Positions 1 to 7,174 are shown, counted from the first letter of the stretch. The stretch: 21,505 nucleotides of DNA from Bacteroidia bacterium (GCA_026391515.1 JAPLEC010000351.1:1-21505); one strand, 5' to 3'. Notes: generated from the sequence alone by a model not told the origin. A program made the numbers and translations.

Positions 1-482
1 CATCAGTTTATTATAATCGTGCCGATAGCGTCGGGATAGGTTTTAACAGAACTTCATCCGGAAGTAATGCTGTATCACAATATTATCAGCCTGTAAGAGA
101 TATTTTTGAAAAGATTGAAACCTGTCCTGAAAATCTGTTACTGTGGTTTCATCATGTACCATGGGATTATCAGATGCGTTCAGACAGGATTTTATGGGAT
201 GAAATGTGCTTTAAATATCAGGAAGGAATAAATTCTGTGAGATGGTTGCAGAGTGAATGGGAAAAAACAAAAGGCATCGTCGATGATGAAAGATTTGAAA
301 AGGTAAAATCGTTACTTTTAAAGCAGGAAAGAGATGCAAAAATATGGAAAGATGCCTGTATACTTTATTTCCAGACATTTTCCAAACGGCCAATTCCTGA
401 GGGTATCGAAAAACCTGAGAATACTCTCGAATATTACAGAACATGCAGATACACAGATATTCCAGGAATAAGCGGAAGGTAA
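1..482 (+). CDS. aguA: GH67 alpha-glucuronidase, C-terminal part (5' end outside window)
   Basis: The reading frame is open from the first base (codons start at position 3) and ends in TAA at 480-482, giving about 159 C-terminal residues. The run NRADSxGIGFNRTSSGSNAVSQYY, then CPENLLLWFHHVPWDYQM, WDEMCFKYQEG and DACILYFQTFSKRPIP is the typical C-terminal region of family GH67. The family removes (4-O-methyl-)D-glucuronic acid from the non-reducing end of xylo-oligosaccharides. The catalytic carboxylates normally lie upstream of this region, so activity cannot be judged here. It starts a same-strand run with uronate and xylose catabolic genes, which fits glucuronoxylan breakdown. Any signal peptide would be outside the window. 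The family call is firm; the cellular location is unknown. Confidence 0.93.
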   Translation, partial: SVYYNRADSVGIGFNRTSSGSNAVSQYYQPVRDIFEKIETCPENLLLWFHHVPWDYQMRSDRILWDEMCFKYQEGINSVRWLQSEWEKTKGIVDDERFEKVKSLLLKQERDAKIWKDACILYFQTFSKRPIPEGIEKPENTLEYYRTCRYTDIPGISGR

Positions 483-489
483 AAGACAA

Positions 490-515
490 TCCTCCTTCGC
501 TAAAGCTACGGAGGA
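490..515. repeat. Short intergenic hairpin (TCCTCC / GGAGGA arms)
   Basis: TCCTCC at 490-495 pairs with GGAGGA at 510-515 around a 14-base loop that contains GCTAAAGC. It sits between the GH67 stop and the SDR start. It looks like one of several unrelated-looking palindromic elements in the gaps of this window and is not followed by a T-run, so a terminator role is doubtful. Confidence 0.5.
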
Positions 516-539
516 CGAAGAAAGATAAAAGAAACAGTA

Positions 540-1277
540 ATGAAAAAAGTAGCAGTTATAACAGGCGGTGCATCCGGAATTGGGTATGCGATAGCAGAGA
601 AATTTGTCAAAAACAATATACAGACAATGCTGGTTGGCCGGAATAAAGCAAAGCTCAGAGAAGCTACCTGCGAGCTCGGCAAACTTGCCGACTGGATATT
701 ATGCGATCTGACGCAACTGGATGAGATACCGGGGACTGTTCAAAAAATCATTGATAAATTCGGAAGAATCGATATTCTGGTAAACAATGCAGGAGTACAT
801 CTTAAAAAAGCGATGACTGAAGTAACAGATAAAGAGTACCAGGATGTTATACTTACAAATCAGACTTCTGTTTTCTGCCTTACACGATCAGTAGCCGGAT
901 TCATGCAGGAGCAGGAAGGAGGTTGTATCCTGAATATCAGTTCAATGGCTTCAATTTACGGTTTACCGTATGTAATTGCTTATACAGCTTCCAAATCTGC
1001 AATTGAAGGTATGACCAGAGCTATGGCAGTCGAACTTTCACCTTTGGGAATCAGGGTGAACTGTATTGCACCGGGATTTATCAGGACAAATATGTCGTCA
1101 GTTGCACTGGATAAAGATCCGGAACGTAAGAAAAAGGTTCTTTCCAGAACACCTCTTGGAAGACTCGGCAATCCCGAAGAAGTGGCCCATGCAGCATATT
1201 TCCTGGTATCTGACGAAGCCTCTTTTATTACAGGTGTTGTGTTGCCGGTTGATGGAGGAAATTCGATAGGATTTTAA
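540..1277 (+). CDS. Classical SDR oxidoreductase, candidate fructuronate reductase (D-mannonate oxidoreductase)
   Basis: This is a 245-residue classical short-chain dehydrogenase. Visible motifs are the nucleotide-binding TGGASGIG (residues 8-15), NNAG (82-85), the helix Asn (N107), catalytic S135, and YxxxK with Y148 and K152. IAPGFIRT follows, and the C-terminus is the usual VDGG. Length is normal for the family. The specific substrate cannot be read from the motifs. Its position between an alpha-glucuronidase and a D-mannonate dehydratase suggests it reduces D-fructuronate to D-mannonate with NAD(P)H, the step done by UxuB in other bacteria. That is inference from context; alternatives are a gluconate 5-dehydrogenase-like or 2-keto-3-deoxygluconate-related SDR. 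The start follows an A-rich leader (AAAGAAACAGTA) rather than a Shine-Dalgarno sequence. Confidence 0.85.
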   Translation: MKKVAVITGGASGIGYAIAEKFVKNNIQTMLVGRNKAKLREATCELGKLADWILCDLTQLDEIPGTVQKIIDKFGRIDILVNNAGVHLKKAMTEVTDKEYQDVILTNQTSVFCLTRSVAGFMQEQEGGCILNISSMASIYGLPYVIAYTASKSAIEGMTRAMAVELSPLGIRVNCIAPGFIRTNMSSVALDKDPERKKKVLSRTPLGRLGNPEEVAHAAYFLVSDEASFITGVVLPVDGGNSIGF

Positions 1278-1280
1278 AAA

Positions 1281-1325
1281 CGGCGACAGACTACCGGCGA
1301 CCGGTAACCGGCAACAGGCAACAGG
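1281..1325 (+). repeat. Degenerate CCGGCAA/CAGGCAA tandem repeat
   Basis: The gap after the SDR holds a GC-rich run of short units of the form CCGGCGA, CCGGTAA, CCGGCAA, CAGGCAA, CAGG. This stands out from the AT-rich intergenic background. No coding potential is seen. It belongs with the other short-period intergenic repeats of the window. Confidence 0.6.
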
Positions 1326-1344
1326 AAGAAGGGAGTATATAAAA

Positions 1345-1368
1345 TCCCCTCCTCGGAGTGGTAGGGGT
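1345..1368. repeat. Small hairpin (CCCCT / AGGGG arms)
   Basis: CCCCT at 1346-1350 pairs with AGGGG at 1363-1367; CT at 1352-1353 adds a G-C and a G-U pair inside. It is directly downstream of the CCGGCAA repeat and about 50 bp before the mannonate dehydratase start. No T-run follows, so it is not a convincing intrinsic terminator. Confidence 0.45.
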
Positions 1369-1418
1369 GAGTTAAAGAATAAAATATTAAACTAATTAAC
1401 TTATAGAATCTTGTTATC

Positions 1419-2627
1419 GTGAAAATTACAGATGCTAAAGTGATAGTATGTTCCCCGGGAAGGAACTTTGTAACACTGAAAATATTTACCGATGAAGGTA
1501 TTTACGGGCTTGGTGATGCCACACTAAATGGTATGGAAAAAGCTGTAGTGTCTCACCTGGAAGAATACTGCATTCCTGCCCTGAAAGGCAAAGATCCACG
1601 GAACATTGAAGATATCTGGCACTATTTCTACAAGGGAGTTTACTGGAAAAGAGGATCAGTCAGCATGACTGCAGTCTCTGCAATCGATCTGGCTCTCTGG
1701 GATATAAAAGCAAAAGTATTAGGCACACCTTTATATAATATGTTAGGTGGAAAAAGCAGAAATAAGATCTTGGTTTACTGCCATGCTAATGGTAAAGACT
1801 CTGAAGAAACAATTGATAAAGTGGGGGAGAAAATTAAAAATGGATTCAGGGCTGTAAGGGTTCAGTCAGGAATCCCTGGGATTGACCACACTTATGGCGT
1901 ACCAAAAGATAATAAACCTTACGAACCTGCTGCAAAGGGACTGGCTCATGAAGAGTACTGGGATACTTCGAAATACCTGAATTTTCTTCCCTCATTATTC
2001 CGTAAGGTGAGAGATGTTTACGGGGAAAATATTCACCTTCTGCATGATGCTCATCACCGTTGTACACCTATAGAAGCTGCAAGACTCGCAAAAGAGCTTG
2101 AACCATTTCATCTTTTCTGGCTTGAAGATCCTGTTTCGGGAGAGCTTCAGGAAGGACTAAGGCTTATCAGAAAACATTCGACAACTCCTGTTGCAATCGG
2201 AGAGGTTTTCAATACAATATATGATTACACAACTTTGATGACGGAACAGCTTATCGACTATATCAGGATGCCCCTGGTACATGGCGGAGGAATAACACAT
2301 CTGCTGAAGGTCGCAGCAATGGCTTCTGTATATCATATCCAGACAGGATTTCATGGAGCTACCGATCTCTCACCGGTTAACCTTGCAGCCGCACTTCATT
2401 TCAATACAGCAATAAACAATTTTGGAATTCAGGAGTATATGCCTCACCAGGAAATCGTAAATGAAGTATTTAAAGTAAATTATAATTTTACAGACGGTTA
2501 TTTATTTATTGATGATACCCACGGGATAGGAGTAGATATTGATGAGAAGAAAGCAGCGAAATATCCTTATGAAAAGGCTTCACTTCCCGTAAACAGAAAA
2601 ACAAACGGAACAATGTTTTACTGGTGA
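1419..2627 (+). CDS. manD: D-mannonate dehydratase, enolase superfamily (ManD/RspA group)
   Basis: The 402-residue protein would dehydrate D-mannonate to 2-keto-3-deoxy-D-gluconate in the cytoplasm. It starts with GTG at 1419; the N-terminus MKITDAKVIVCSPGRNFVTL is where characterised ManD proteins begin. Residues at the positions known from ManD structures are all present: R147, Y159 (catalytic), metal ligands D210, E236 and E262, and H212 (catalytic). HGATDLSP (312-319) and the C-terminal tail ending GTMFYW also match the group. It replaces the unrelated UxuA-type dehydratase. The preceding gene would supply mannonate by reducing fructuronate. Some members of this group are poor dehydratases or prefer D-gluconate, so catalytic efficiency is not certain, but the genomic context supports mannonate. 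Confidence 0.93.
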   Translation: MKITDAKVIVCSPGRNFVTLKIFTDEGIYGLGDATLNGMEKAVVSHLEEYCIPALKGKDPRNIEDIWHYFYKGVYWKRGSVSMTAVSAIDLALWDIKAKVLGTPLYNMLGGKSRNKILVYCHANGKDSEETIDKVGEKIKNGFRAVRVQSGIPGIDHTYGVPKDNKPYEPAAKGLAHEEYWDTSKYLNFLPSLFRKVRDVYGENIHLLHDAHHRCTPIEAARLAKELEPFHLFWLEDPVSGELQEGLRLIRKHSTTPVAIGEVFNTIYDYTTLMTEQLIDYIRMPLVHGGGITHLLKVAAMASVYHIQTGFHGATDLSPVNLAAALHFNTAINNFGIQEYMPHQEIVNEVFKVNYNFTDGYLFIDDTHGIGVDIDEKKAAKYPYEKASLPVNRKTNGTMFYW

Positions 2628-2630
2628 AAA

Positions 2631-2736
2631 ATAACTCTGTGGCTCTCTGTGCTTCTCTGTGGAACTCTGTGTAACAAAAAGATTTTTAAGAACTTACACA
2701 GAGAGACACAGAGAACCACAGAGTTACACAGAGAAG
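2631..2736. repeat. Long inverted repeat built of 10-bp CACAGAG units
   Basis: Two arms (about 2631-2674 and 2694-2736) face each other. Read toward the loop on each strand, both are tandem 10-mers of three variable bases plus the constant heptamer CACAGAG, four units per arm: TTA, TTC, AAG, AGC in the left arm read in reverse complement, and TTA, AGA, AAC, TTA in the right arm. The loop is AT-rich. The element could form a long imperfect hairpin in DNA or RNA between manD and xylB. A variant recurs at 11167-11247. Confidence 0.85.
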
Positions 2737-2755
2737 AACAATTAATTCTTAGACT

Positions 2756-4234
2756 ATGTTATTATTAGGAATCGATTTAGGAAGCTCATCTGTCAAGGCT
2801 TCGGTAATTGACGGTGAATCAGGTAAATGCCTTGCTTCAGCATTTTACCCCAAGGATGAAATGAAGATCATTGCAAAAAAGCCCGGATGGGCCGAACAGG
2901 AGCCGGAAACCTGGTGGACTAATTTTAAGGCTGCAATAGCTGACTGTAACAGCCAGCTTGGAGCAAAGAAAAAACAAATCGGTGCAATCGGGATTTCTTA
3001 CCAGATGCACGGGCTTGTCACTGTGGATAAAAACTTTAAGGTGATTCGTCCATCAATAATATGGTGCGACGGCAGAGCTGTTGAGTATGGCGAAAAGGCC
3101 TTCAATGGCATTGGAAAGGACTTTTGTCTTTCACATCTGCTGAATTCTCCTGGAAATTTCACAGCAACAAAGCTAGCCTGGGTAAAAGAAAATGAGCCGC
3201 AACTGTATTCAAGAATTCATAAAATAATGCTTCCTGGAGATTATTTTGCATTGCGAATGACAGGAGAACCATTGACAACATTTTCAGGTCTTTCAGAGGG
3301 TATTTTCTGGGATTTTCAGAGAAATGGTGTATCGAAGGAGCTGATGGAATTCTTTGGCTTTGATGAAAATATTCTTGCGACTGCAGTACCATCTTTTTCT
3401 ATCCAGGGCAAGCTTTTAAAGAGTGTTGCCTTTGAGCTTGGATTGCCTGCAGGAATACCGGTTTCATACAGGGCTGGCGACCAGCCAAATAATGCATTAT
3501 CGCTGAATGTCCTTGAACCCGGCGAAGTGGCAGCTACCGCAGGGACCTCCGGTGTTATCTATGGAGTAACTGATAAGAAGAAGCACGAGCCATTATCAAG
3601 AGTTAATACATTTCTGCATGTAAATCATTCCGAATCTGCTCCACGTTCCGGAGTACTGCTATGTATAAGCGGTACAGGTATTCTTAATTCGTGGCTTAGG
3701 CGGAATACCGGCAATAACCTGTCGTACAATGAAATGAATGACCTTACCGAAAAAGTAAATCCAGGTTCGGATGGTCTTTCAATTTTACCTTTTGGTAACG
3801 GAGCAGAGAGGATGTTAGGAAACAGGGACGTTGGTGCAAGAATTTTTGGATTAAATTTCAATACTCACACTAATGCTCATTTATTCAGAGCAGCCCAGGA
3901 AGGAATCGTCTTTTCGATCAGATATGGACTCGACATTATGAAAGAGACCGGAATTGTACCTAAAGTAATCAGAGCAGGAGCGGCAAACATGTTCCAGAGC
4001 CGGATATTCAGAGAAGCTTTATCCTGCATTACAGAAACAGAGATACATCTTTATAATACAGATGGCTCAATTGGTGCTGCTCGTGGGGCCGGTATTGGAT
4101 GCGGTTTTTATACATCTGCAAAAGAAGCATTTGCTGGTCTTAAAGAAGTAGGTGTGACAGTCCCTGACAATACTAAAACAAAGGCTTATGAACTGGCATA
4201 TTCATCATGGAAAGATTTTTTGAAGACTGTTTAA
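2756..4234 (+). CDS. xylB: Xylulokinase (FGGY family)
   Basis: The enzyme phosphorylates D-xylulose to D-xylulose 5-phosphate with ATP in the cytoplasm. At 492 residues it has the normal length. The N-terminal phosphate-binding GIDLGSSSVKAS (5-16), the sugar-contact motif SYQMHG (81-86), IIWCDGR (101-107) and the predicted catalytic aspartate D242 in RAGDQPNNAL are visible. AGTSGVIYG and AGAANMFQSRIFREAL in the C-terminal half are FGGY-typical. The catalytic-loop context reads GDQPNNA, slightly different from the GDNAA of enterobacterial XylB. It is followed by xylose isomerase after 91 bp, so the two form the standard isomerase/kinase pair in an order with xylB first. The start ATG at 2756 directly precedes the LLLGIDLG strand and is unambiguous. 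Confidence 0.96.
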   Translation: MLLLGIDLGSSSVKASVIDGESGKCLASAFYPKDEMKIIAKKPGWAEQEPETWWTNFKAAIADCNSQLGAKKKQIGAIGISYQMHGLVTVDKNFKVIRPSIIWCDGRAVEYGEKAFNGIGKDFCLSHLLNSPGNFTATKLAWVKENEPQLYSRIHKIMLPGDYFALRMTGEPLTTFSGLSEGIFWDFQRNGVSKELMEFFGFDENILATAVPSFSIQGKLLKSVAFELGLPAGIPVSYRAGDQPNNALSLNVLEPGEVAATAGTSGVIYGVTDKKKHEPLSRVNTFLHVNHSESAPRSGVLLCISGTGILNSWLRRNTGNNLSYNEMNDLTEKVNPGSDGLSILPFGNGAERMLGNRDVGARIFGLNFNTHTNAHLFRAAQEGIVFSIRYGLDIMKETGIVPKVIRAGAANMFQSRIFREALSCITETEIHLYNTDGSIGAARGAGIGCGFYTSAKEAFAGLKEVGVTVPDNTKTKAYELAYSSWKDFLKTV

Positions 4235-4247
4235 TTTAAAAGTTTTT

Positions 4248-4289
4248 CTTTGCGTCCTTTGCTAAAACTTTGCGTACTTTGCGGTTAAT
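4248..4289 (+). repeat. CTTTGCG tandem repeat between xylB and xylA
   Basis: Units CTTTGCGTC, CTTTGCTAAAA, CTTTGCGTA and CTTTGCGGTTAA occur in a row at 9 to 11-base spacing. There is no opposite arm here, unlike the elements at 2631-2736 and 17330-17428. It is non-coding and lies in the transcript leader of xylA if the operon is continuous. Confidence 0.7.
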
Positions 4290-4325
4290 GGATTTCTAAC
4301 TAATAATAATTTAAAATTTAACGAT

Positions 4326-5648
4326 ATGATTTACAAAGGCAAAAAAGAGTTTTATCCCGGTATAGGGAAAATAAAGTACGAAGGCAAAAATTCAAAGAAT
4401 CCGCTGGCCTTCAGATGGTATAATGCTGACCAGGTTGTATCGGGCAAAAAGATGAAAGATCACCTTCGTTTTGCGATTGCTTTCTGGCATTCATTCTGTG
4501 GCGACGGAACTGATCCATTTGGCGATGCTACCCATGCCCATCCTTGGAAAGATTTGTCAAACGATGATAAAATAAAACAAAGGCTTGATGCTGCTTTTGA
4601 ATTTATTACAAAAATAGGAGCAGACTTTTACTGTTTCCATGATACTGATATTGTCGGCTCAGGATCAGTACTTGAGATTGAAAAACGTCTCGATAAGTAT
4701 GTACCCCTTATGAAAAAGATGCAAAATCAAACCGGTGTCAAGCTTCTCTGGGGAACAGCAAATCTTTTCTCCAATCCTCGTTATATGAACGGAGCAGCAA
4801 CAAATCCCGATTTTGCTGTTGTTGCCAATGCGGGCGCACAGCTCAAAAATGCAATACATGCAACAATTGAACTGGGAGGACAGAATTATGTGTTCTGGGG
4901 AGGAAGGGAAGGATATATGAGTCTCCATAATACCGACATGAAAAGAGAACTTGCACATATGGGAATGATGCTTTCTCTGGCCCGTGATTACGGACGCAAG
5001 AACGGTTTCAAAGGCACATTCCTCGTTGAACCGAAACCAATGGAGCCATCAAAGCATCAGTATGATTTTGATGTTGCAACAATTATCGGCTTTCTCCGTC
5101 AGCATAAGCTTGACAAGGATTTCAAGCTCAATATCGAGGTAAATCATGCAACACTTGCAGGCCATTCATTTGTACATGAACTTCAGGTAGCTGCCGATGC
5201 AGGTCTGCTTGGAAGCATTGATGCCAACAAGGGTGATTACCAGAACGGCTGGGACACCGATGAATTCCCGACAAATGTTTATGAGATAACCGAAGCCATG
5301 ATGGTGATACTTCAGGCAGGCGGCTTTAAGACAGGAGGTATCAACTTTGATGCAAAGATCAGGCGTAATTCAACAGATATAGAAGATATATTTATTGCTC
5401 ACATAAGCGGCATGGATACTTTTGCCAGAGCCTTGCTGATAGCCGATAAGGTGCTGAAAGAGAGCGACTATCTTAAGATGAGAAAGAAAAGATATGCAAC
5501 ATTCGACAAAGGTCCGGGTAAGGATTTTGAAAATGGGAAGCTTACTTTGCCGATGCTAAGAGATATTGCTGTTAAAAGCGGTGAACCTAAGACAATCAGC
5601 GGTAAGCAGGAGTTGTATGAACAATTGATAAATATGTACCTTATATAA
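4326..5648 (+). CDS. xylA: Xylose isomerase, class II
   Basis: The enzyme interconverts D-xylose and D-xylulose with two divalent cations. The 440-residue length and extended N-terminus place it in class II. Key residues are visible: catalytic pair H105 and D108 (CFHDTD), WGGREGY (191-197), metal and substrate ligands E235 and K237 in VEPKP, E271 and H274 in EVNHATLAGH, D299 in SIDAN, and D310/D312 in WDTDEFP. The ATG at 4326 is preceded by an A/T-rich leader with no Shine-Dalgarno sequence. It closes the glucuronoxylan cluster. Its last eight bases overlap the 3' end of the convergent OsmC gene: both stop codons lie in the palindrome TTATATAA at 5641-5648. Confidence 0.98.
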   Translation: MIYKGKKEFYPGIGKIKYEGKNSKNPLAFRWYNADQVVSGKKMKDHLRFAIAFWHSFCGDGTDPFGDATHAHPWKDLSNDDKIKQRLDAAFEFITKIGADFYCFHDTDIVGSGSVLEIEKRLDKYVPLMKKMQNQTGVKLLWGTANLFSNPRYMNGAATNPDFAVVANAGAQLKNAIHATIELGGQNYVFWGGREGYMSLHNTDMKRELAHMGMMLSLARDYGRKNGFKGTFLVEPKPMEPSKHQYDFDVATIIGFLRQHKLDKDFKLNIEVNHATLAGHSFVHELQVAADAGLLGSIDANKGDYQNGWDTDEFPTNVYEITEAMMVILQAGGFKTGGINFDAKIRRNSTDIEDIFIAHISGMDTFARALLIADKVLKESDYLKMRKKRYATFDKGPGKDFENGKLTLPMLRDIAVKSGEPKTISGKQELYEQLINMYLI

Positions 5649-6033
5649 TTGAAGTTAACACTTCAAAGACCGGTGGATTGAGCATGGTTTTTTTGACCTT
5701 GCATAAATCCGCAACATGAATTAATGAGGCTTTATATTTCTCCGGGAAATCAACCGGAACTTTAATATCTATTTTTATATTCGTCGGCAGGCCGGTCTCT
5801 TTGTTGAATTGAGACGTCTGAATTATCTTGATTCCGTCGGTCGGAATTTTGCGGTTGTCACAAAATGATTTGACGTAAACTCCGGCACATGTCCCTATCG
5901 ATGCCATAAAAAGATCAAAAGGAGTTGGAGCACTGTTAGTCCCGCCACTGTCAAGGGGTTGATCTGTTCTGATTTTATGTCCGTGTGAATGAGCCGTAAC
6001 AACTTTGCCGCCATCAAATGTAATTTCCATCAT
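5641..6033 (-). CDS. OsmC/YhfA-family peroxide-reducing protein
   Basis: OsmC-family proteins are thiol-dependent peroxidases for organic hydroperoxides. From the chosen start MMEITFDGGK (ATG at 6033) the protein is 130 residues, the family length. The family signature PTPFDLFMASIGTCAGVYV holds the first reactive cysteine (C49), and the second is C111 in HVADLCKVKKTM. A longer frame opens at 6081 but overlaps the upstream ferritin-like gene and adds a non-family extension, so the internal start is preferred. The sequence fits the YhfA-like OsmC branch better than Ohr. It is the third gene of a PerR-like, thioferritin, OsmC unit, 19 bp after its neighbour, which fits an oxidative-stress role. 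Confidence 0.88.
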   Translation of the reverse strand: MMEITFDGGKVVTAHSHGHKIRTDQPLDSGGTNSAPTPFDLFMASIGTCAGVYVKSFCDNRKIPTDGIKIIQTSQFNKETGLPTNIKIDIKVPVDFPEKYKASLIHVADLCKVKKTMLNPPVFEVLTSII

Positions 6034-6052
6034 ATATTGTTTTATAATTGAT

Positions 6053-6553
6053 TCATTTCCTTTTTGCAAGCATAAGCTCAAGGTCCTCTTTCAGTGCAGA
6101 GAGATCTTCCTCATGTTCAACCTCCTGTGAGATAATTGTAAGGATGATATTGTAGGTTACAGGATCTGCTTCTCTTGTTATATCCAGTAATTTACTATAG
6201 GTTCGGATCGCACACTGCTCACCTTTTATATTCTGATCAAGAATAACCTCAACATAAGGATCAGATGGTGTGTCATAACCGCAGTTAGTTATTTTTAACC
6301 ATTCCTCAGGTGATAGTACAGGTGTCCCGCCAAGCTGGACAATTCTTGTAACAATTAATTCTGCGTGGTTTAGTTCCTCAGTGGCATGCAGAGTCAGTTC
6401 TGCGATAACTGCATCTTTCATAGGTCCTTTTACCACTTTGGCTCCAATCCAGTATTGATAATATGCCAGCCATTCATCGGCCAGCGCATTATTGAGGAGG
6501 TTGAGTAATTTGTCAACATCCATTTTAACGATTGATCTTCCGATTTCTGCCAT
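6053..6553 (-). CDS. Dps-like ferritin (DPSL, thioferritin)
   Basis: This 166-residue four-helix protein belongs to the ferritin-like superfamily and probably oxidises and stores iron using hydrogen peroxide. A bacterioferritin-type di-iron site can be laid out as E27, E60, H63 (ATEELNHAE), E112, E144 and H147 (SQEVEHEED). Two cysteines, C91 (ITNCGYD) and C114 (GEQCAIR), match the cysteine pair near the di-iron site that defines the DPSL or thioferritin group known from Sulfolobus and Bacteroides fragilis. It is cytoplasmic, with no signal peptide. It lies 33 bp after the PerR-like gene and just before an OsmC gene, supporting peroxide and iron detoxification. The start at 6553 is chosen as the first Met; M11 is possible. 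Confidence 0.88.
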   Translation of the reverse strand: MAEIGRSIVKMDVDKLLNLLNNALADEWLAYYQYWIGAKVVKGPMKDAVIAELTLHATEELNHAELIVTRIVQLGGTPVLSPEEWLKITNCGYDTPSDPYVEVILDQNIKGEQCAIRTYSKLLDITREADPVTYNIILTIISQEVEHEEDLSALKEDLELMLAKRK

Positions 6554-6586
6554 GATGTGATAGTTTAATTATTATTGAATTGATAG

Positions 6587-7018
6587 TCAATTTGATTTTT
6601 TATTATCTATGAAATCACCCACAATCTGAAGTTTGATTTCCTTCACCTTGAAATTAGGGATTTTCTTCTTTTTGATATAATTATCGATGATTTTATTAAG
6701 CTCATCATCGTAATAATCTTCAATACGTTCAGTGTCAGCACAATAAAGGTGGTGATGTTTTTCCAGTACAGCATCATATCTGACGCTATCCTTATCGGTT
6801 ATGACTCTTTTGATAATTCCTTTTGCGACGAATAGGTCGAGGTTTTTATAAACTGTACCTGGCGCGACATGGGGGAAGTTGAGTTGCAGATATTGGAGTA
6901 AATAATCGATGGAAGGGTGATTGTCGAGTCCGATAATTGCCTCGAGGACAGCTATTCTCTGAGGTGTTATTTTAAGGTTCTTATCGACAAGGATTCTGAT
7001 GACAGTTTTATTTACCAT
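6587..7018 (-). CDS. Fur-family repressor, PerR-like, lacking the Cys4 zinc site
   Basis: The 143-residue protein has the Fur-family layout: an N-terminal winged helix (ITPQRIAVLEAI, then PGTVYKNLDLF, recognition helix near residues 53-63) and a C-terminal dimerisation domain. Ligands equivalent to the Bacillus PerR sensing site are H34, D82, H88, H90 and D101. The Asp at the last position is the residue linked to peroxide sensing in PerR, where Fur has Glu. Only one cysteine (C93, in HHHLYC) is present, so the two CxxC motifs that bind structural zinc in PerR are missing. It heads an operon with thioferritin and OsmC and is preceded by Fur/PerR-type boxes, so it is probably autoregulated. 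Assignment to PerR rather than Fur or Zur is inference from the ligand set and neighbours. Confidence 0.88.
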   Translation of the reverse strand: MVNKTVIRILVDKNLKITPQRIAVLEAIIGLDNHPSIDYLLQYLQLNFPHVAPGTVYKNLDLFVAKGIIKRVITDKDSVRYDAVLEKHHHLYCADTERIEDYYDDELNKIIDNYIKKKKIPNFKVKEIKLQIVGDFIDNKKSN

Positions 7019-7035
7019 AGTAAATAGATTTTTGA

Positions 7036-7043
7036 CAAAGTTA
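7036..7043 (-). promoter_or_regulatory. Bacteroidota-type -7 element of the perR-like operon
   Basis: On the minus strand the sequence reads TAACTTTG, an exact match to the Bacteroidota -7 consensus TAnnTTTG, about 18 bases before the start codon of the Fur-family gene. No clear TTTG -33 box is present; its expected place is covered by the 25-bp palindrome at 7053-7077. That suggests either a weak promoter or one where the operator overlaps the upstream element. Confidence 0.55.
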
Positions 7044-7052
7044 GAATAAATT

Positions 7053-7077
7053 TTAATTGAGAATTATTCTCAATTAA
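7053..7077. promoter_or_regulatory. Perfect 25-bp palindrome, Fur/PerR-type operator
   Basis: The palindrome is perfect over 25 bases, centred on T7065. Its core TGAGAAT-T-ATTCTCA at 7058-7072 is an ideal 7-1-7 inverted repeat of the kind bound by Fur and PerR dimers. It lies immediately upstream of the TAACTTTG -7 element, where the -33 box should be, so binding would block RNA polymerase. The downstream gene encodes a Fur-family regulator, so autorepression is the simple reading. Confidence 0.75.
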
Positions 7078-7089
7078 GAAATTATCTTA
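7075..7089. promoter_or_regulatory. Degenerate Fur/PerR-type box
   Basis: TAAGAAA-T-TATCTTA is a 7-1-7 inverted repeat with one mismatched pair. It abuts the perfect palindrome at 7053-7077, sharing its last bases. A still weaker copy, TAAGAAA-T-ATTCCTA with two mismatched pairs, is at 7126-7140. Confidence 0.45.
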
Positions 7090-7142
7090 AATGGGAAAAA
7101 TTATTAAATAAGAATAAATATTAAATAAGAAATATTCCTAAA

Positions 7143-7157
7143 TAAGAATCATTCTCA
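7143..7157. promoter_or_regulatory. Fur/PerR-type box, distal copy 1
   Basis: TAAGAAT-C-ATTCTCA is a 7-1-7 inverted repeat with one mismatched pair. It lies in the spacer between the Fur-family gene and the tRNA gene, about 85 bp upstream of the proximal palindrome. Confidence 0.5.
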
Positions 7158-7159
7158 TT

Positions 7160-7174
7160 TAAGAATCATTCTAA
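7160..7174. promoter_or_regulatory. Fur/PerR-type box, distal copy 2
   Basis: TAAGAAT-C-ATTCTAA is a 7-1-7 inverted repeat with one mismatched pair. Its centre is 17 bp from the centre of the box at 7143-7157. The regular spacing suggests two dimers bound side by side. Confidence 0.5.

Noticed and set aside
211..489. 92-residue minus-strand frame over the GH67 end
   Set aside because: The plus strand matches GH67 residue by residue; the reverse frame is a shadow.
2631..2736. CRISPR array
   Set aside because: Units are only 10 bases with 3 variable positions, and the arms are mirrored; there are no spacers of CRISPR length and no cas genes.
6034..6081. Longer N-terminus for the OsmC protein
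   Set aside because: It overlaps the ferritin-like gene by 29 bases and adds sequence not typical of the family; the internal ATG at 6033 starts the family N-terminus.
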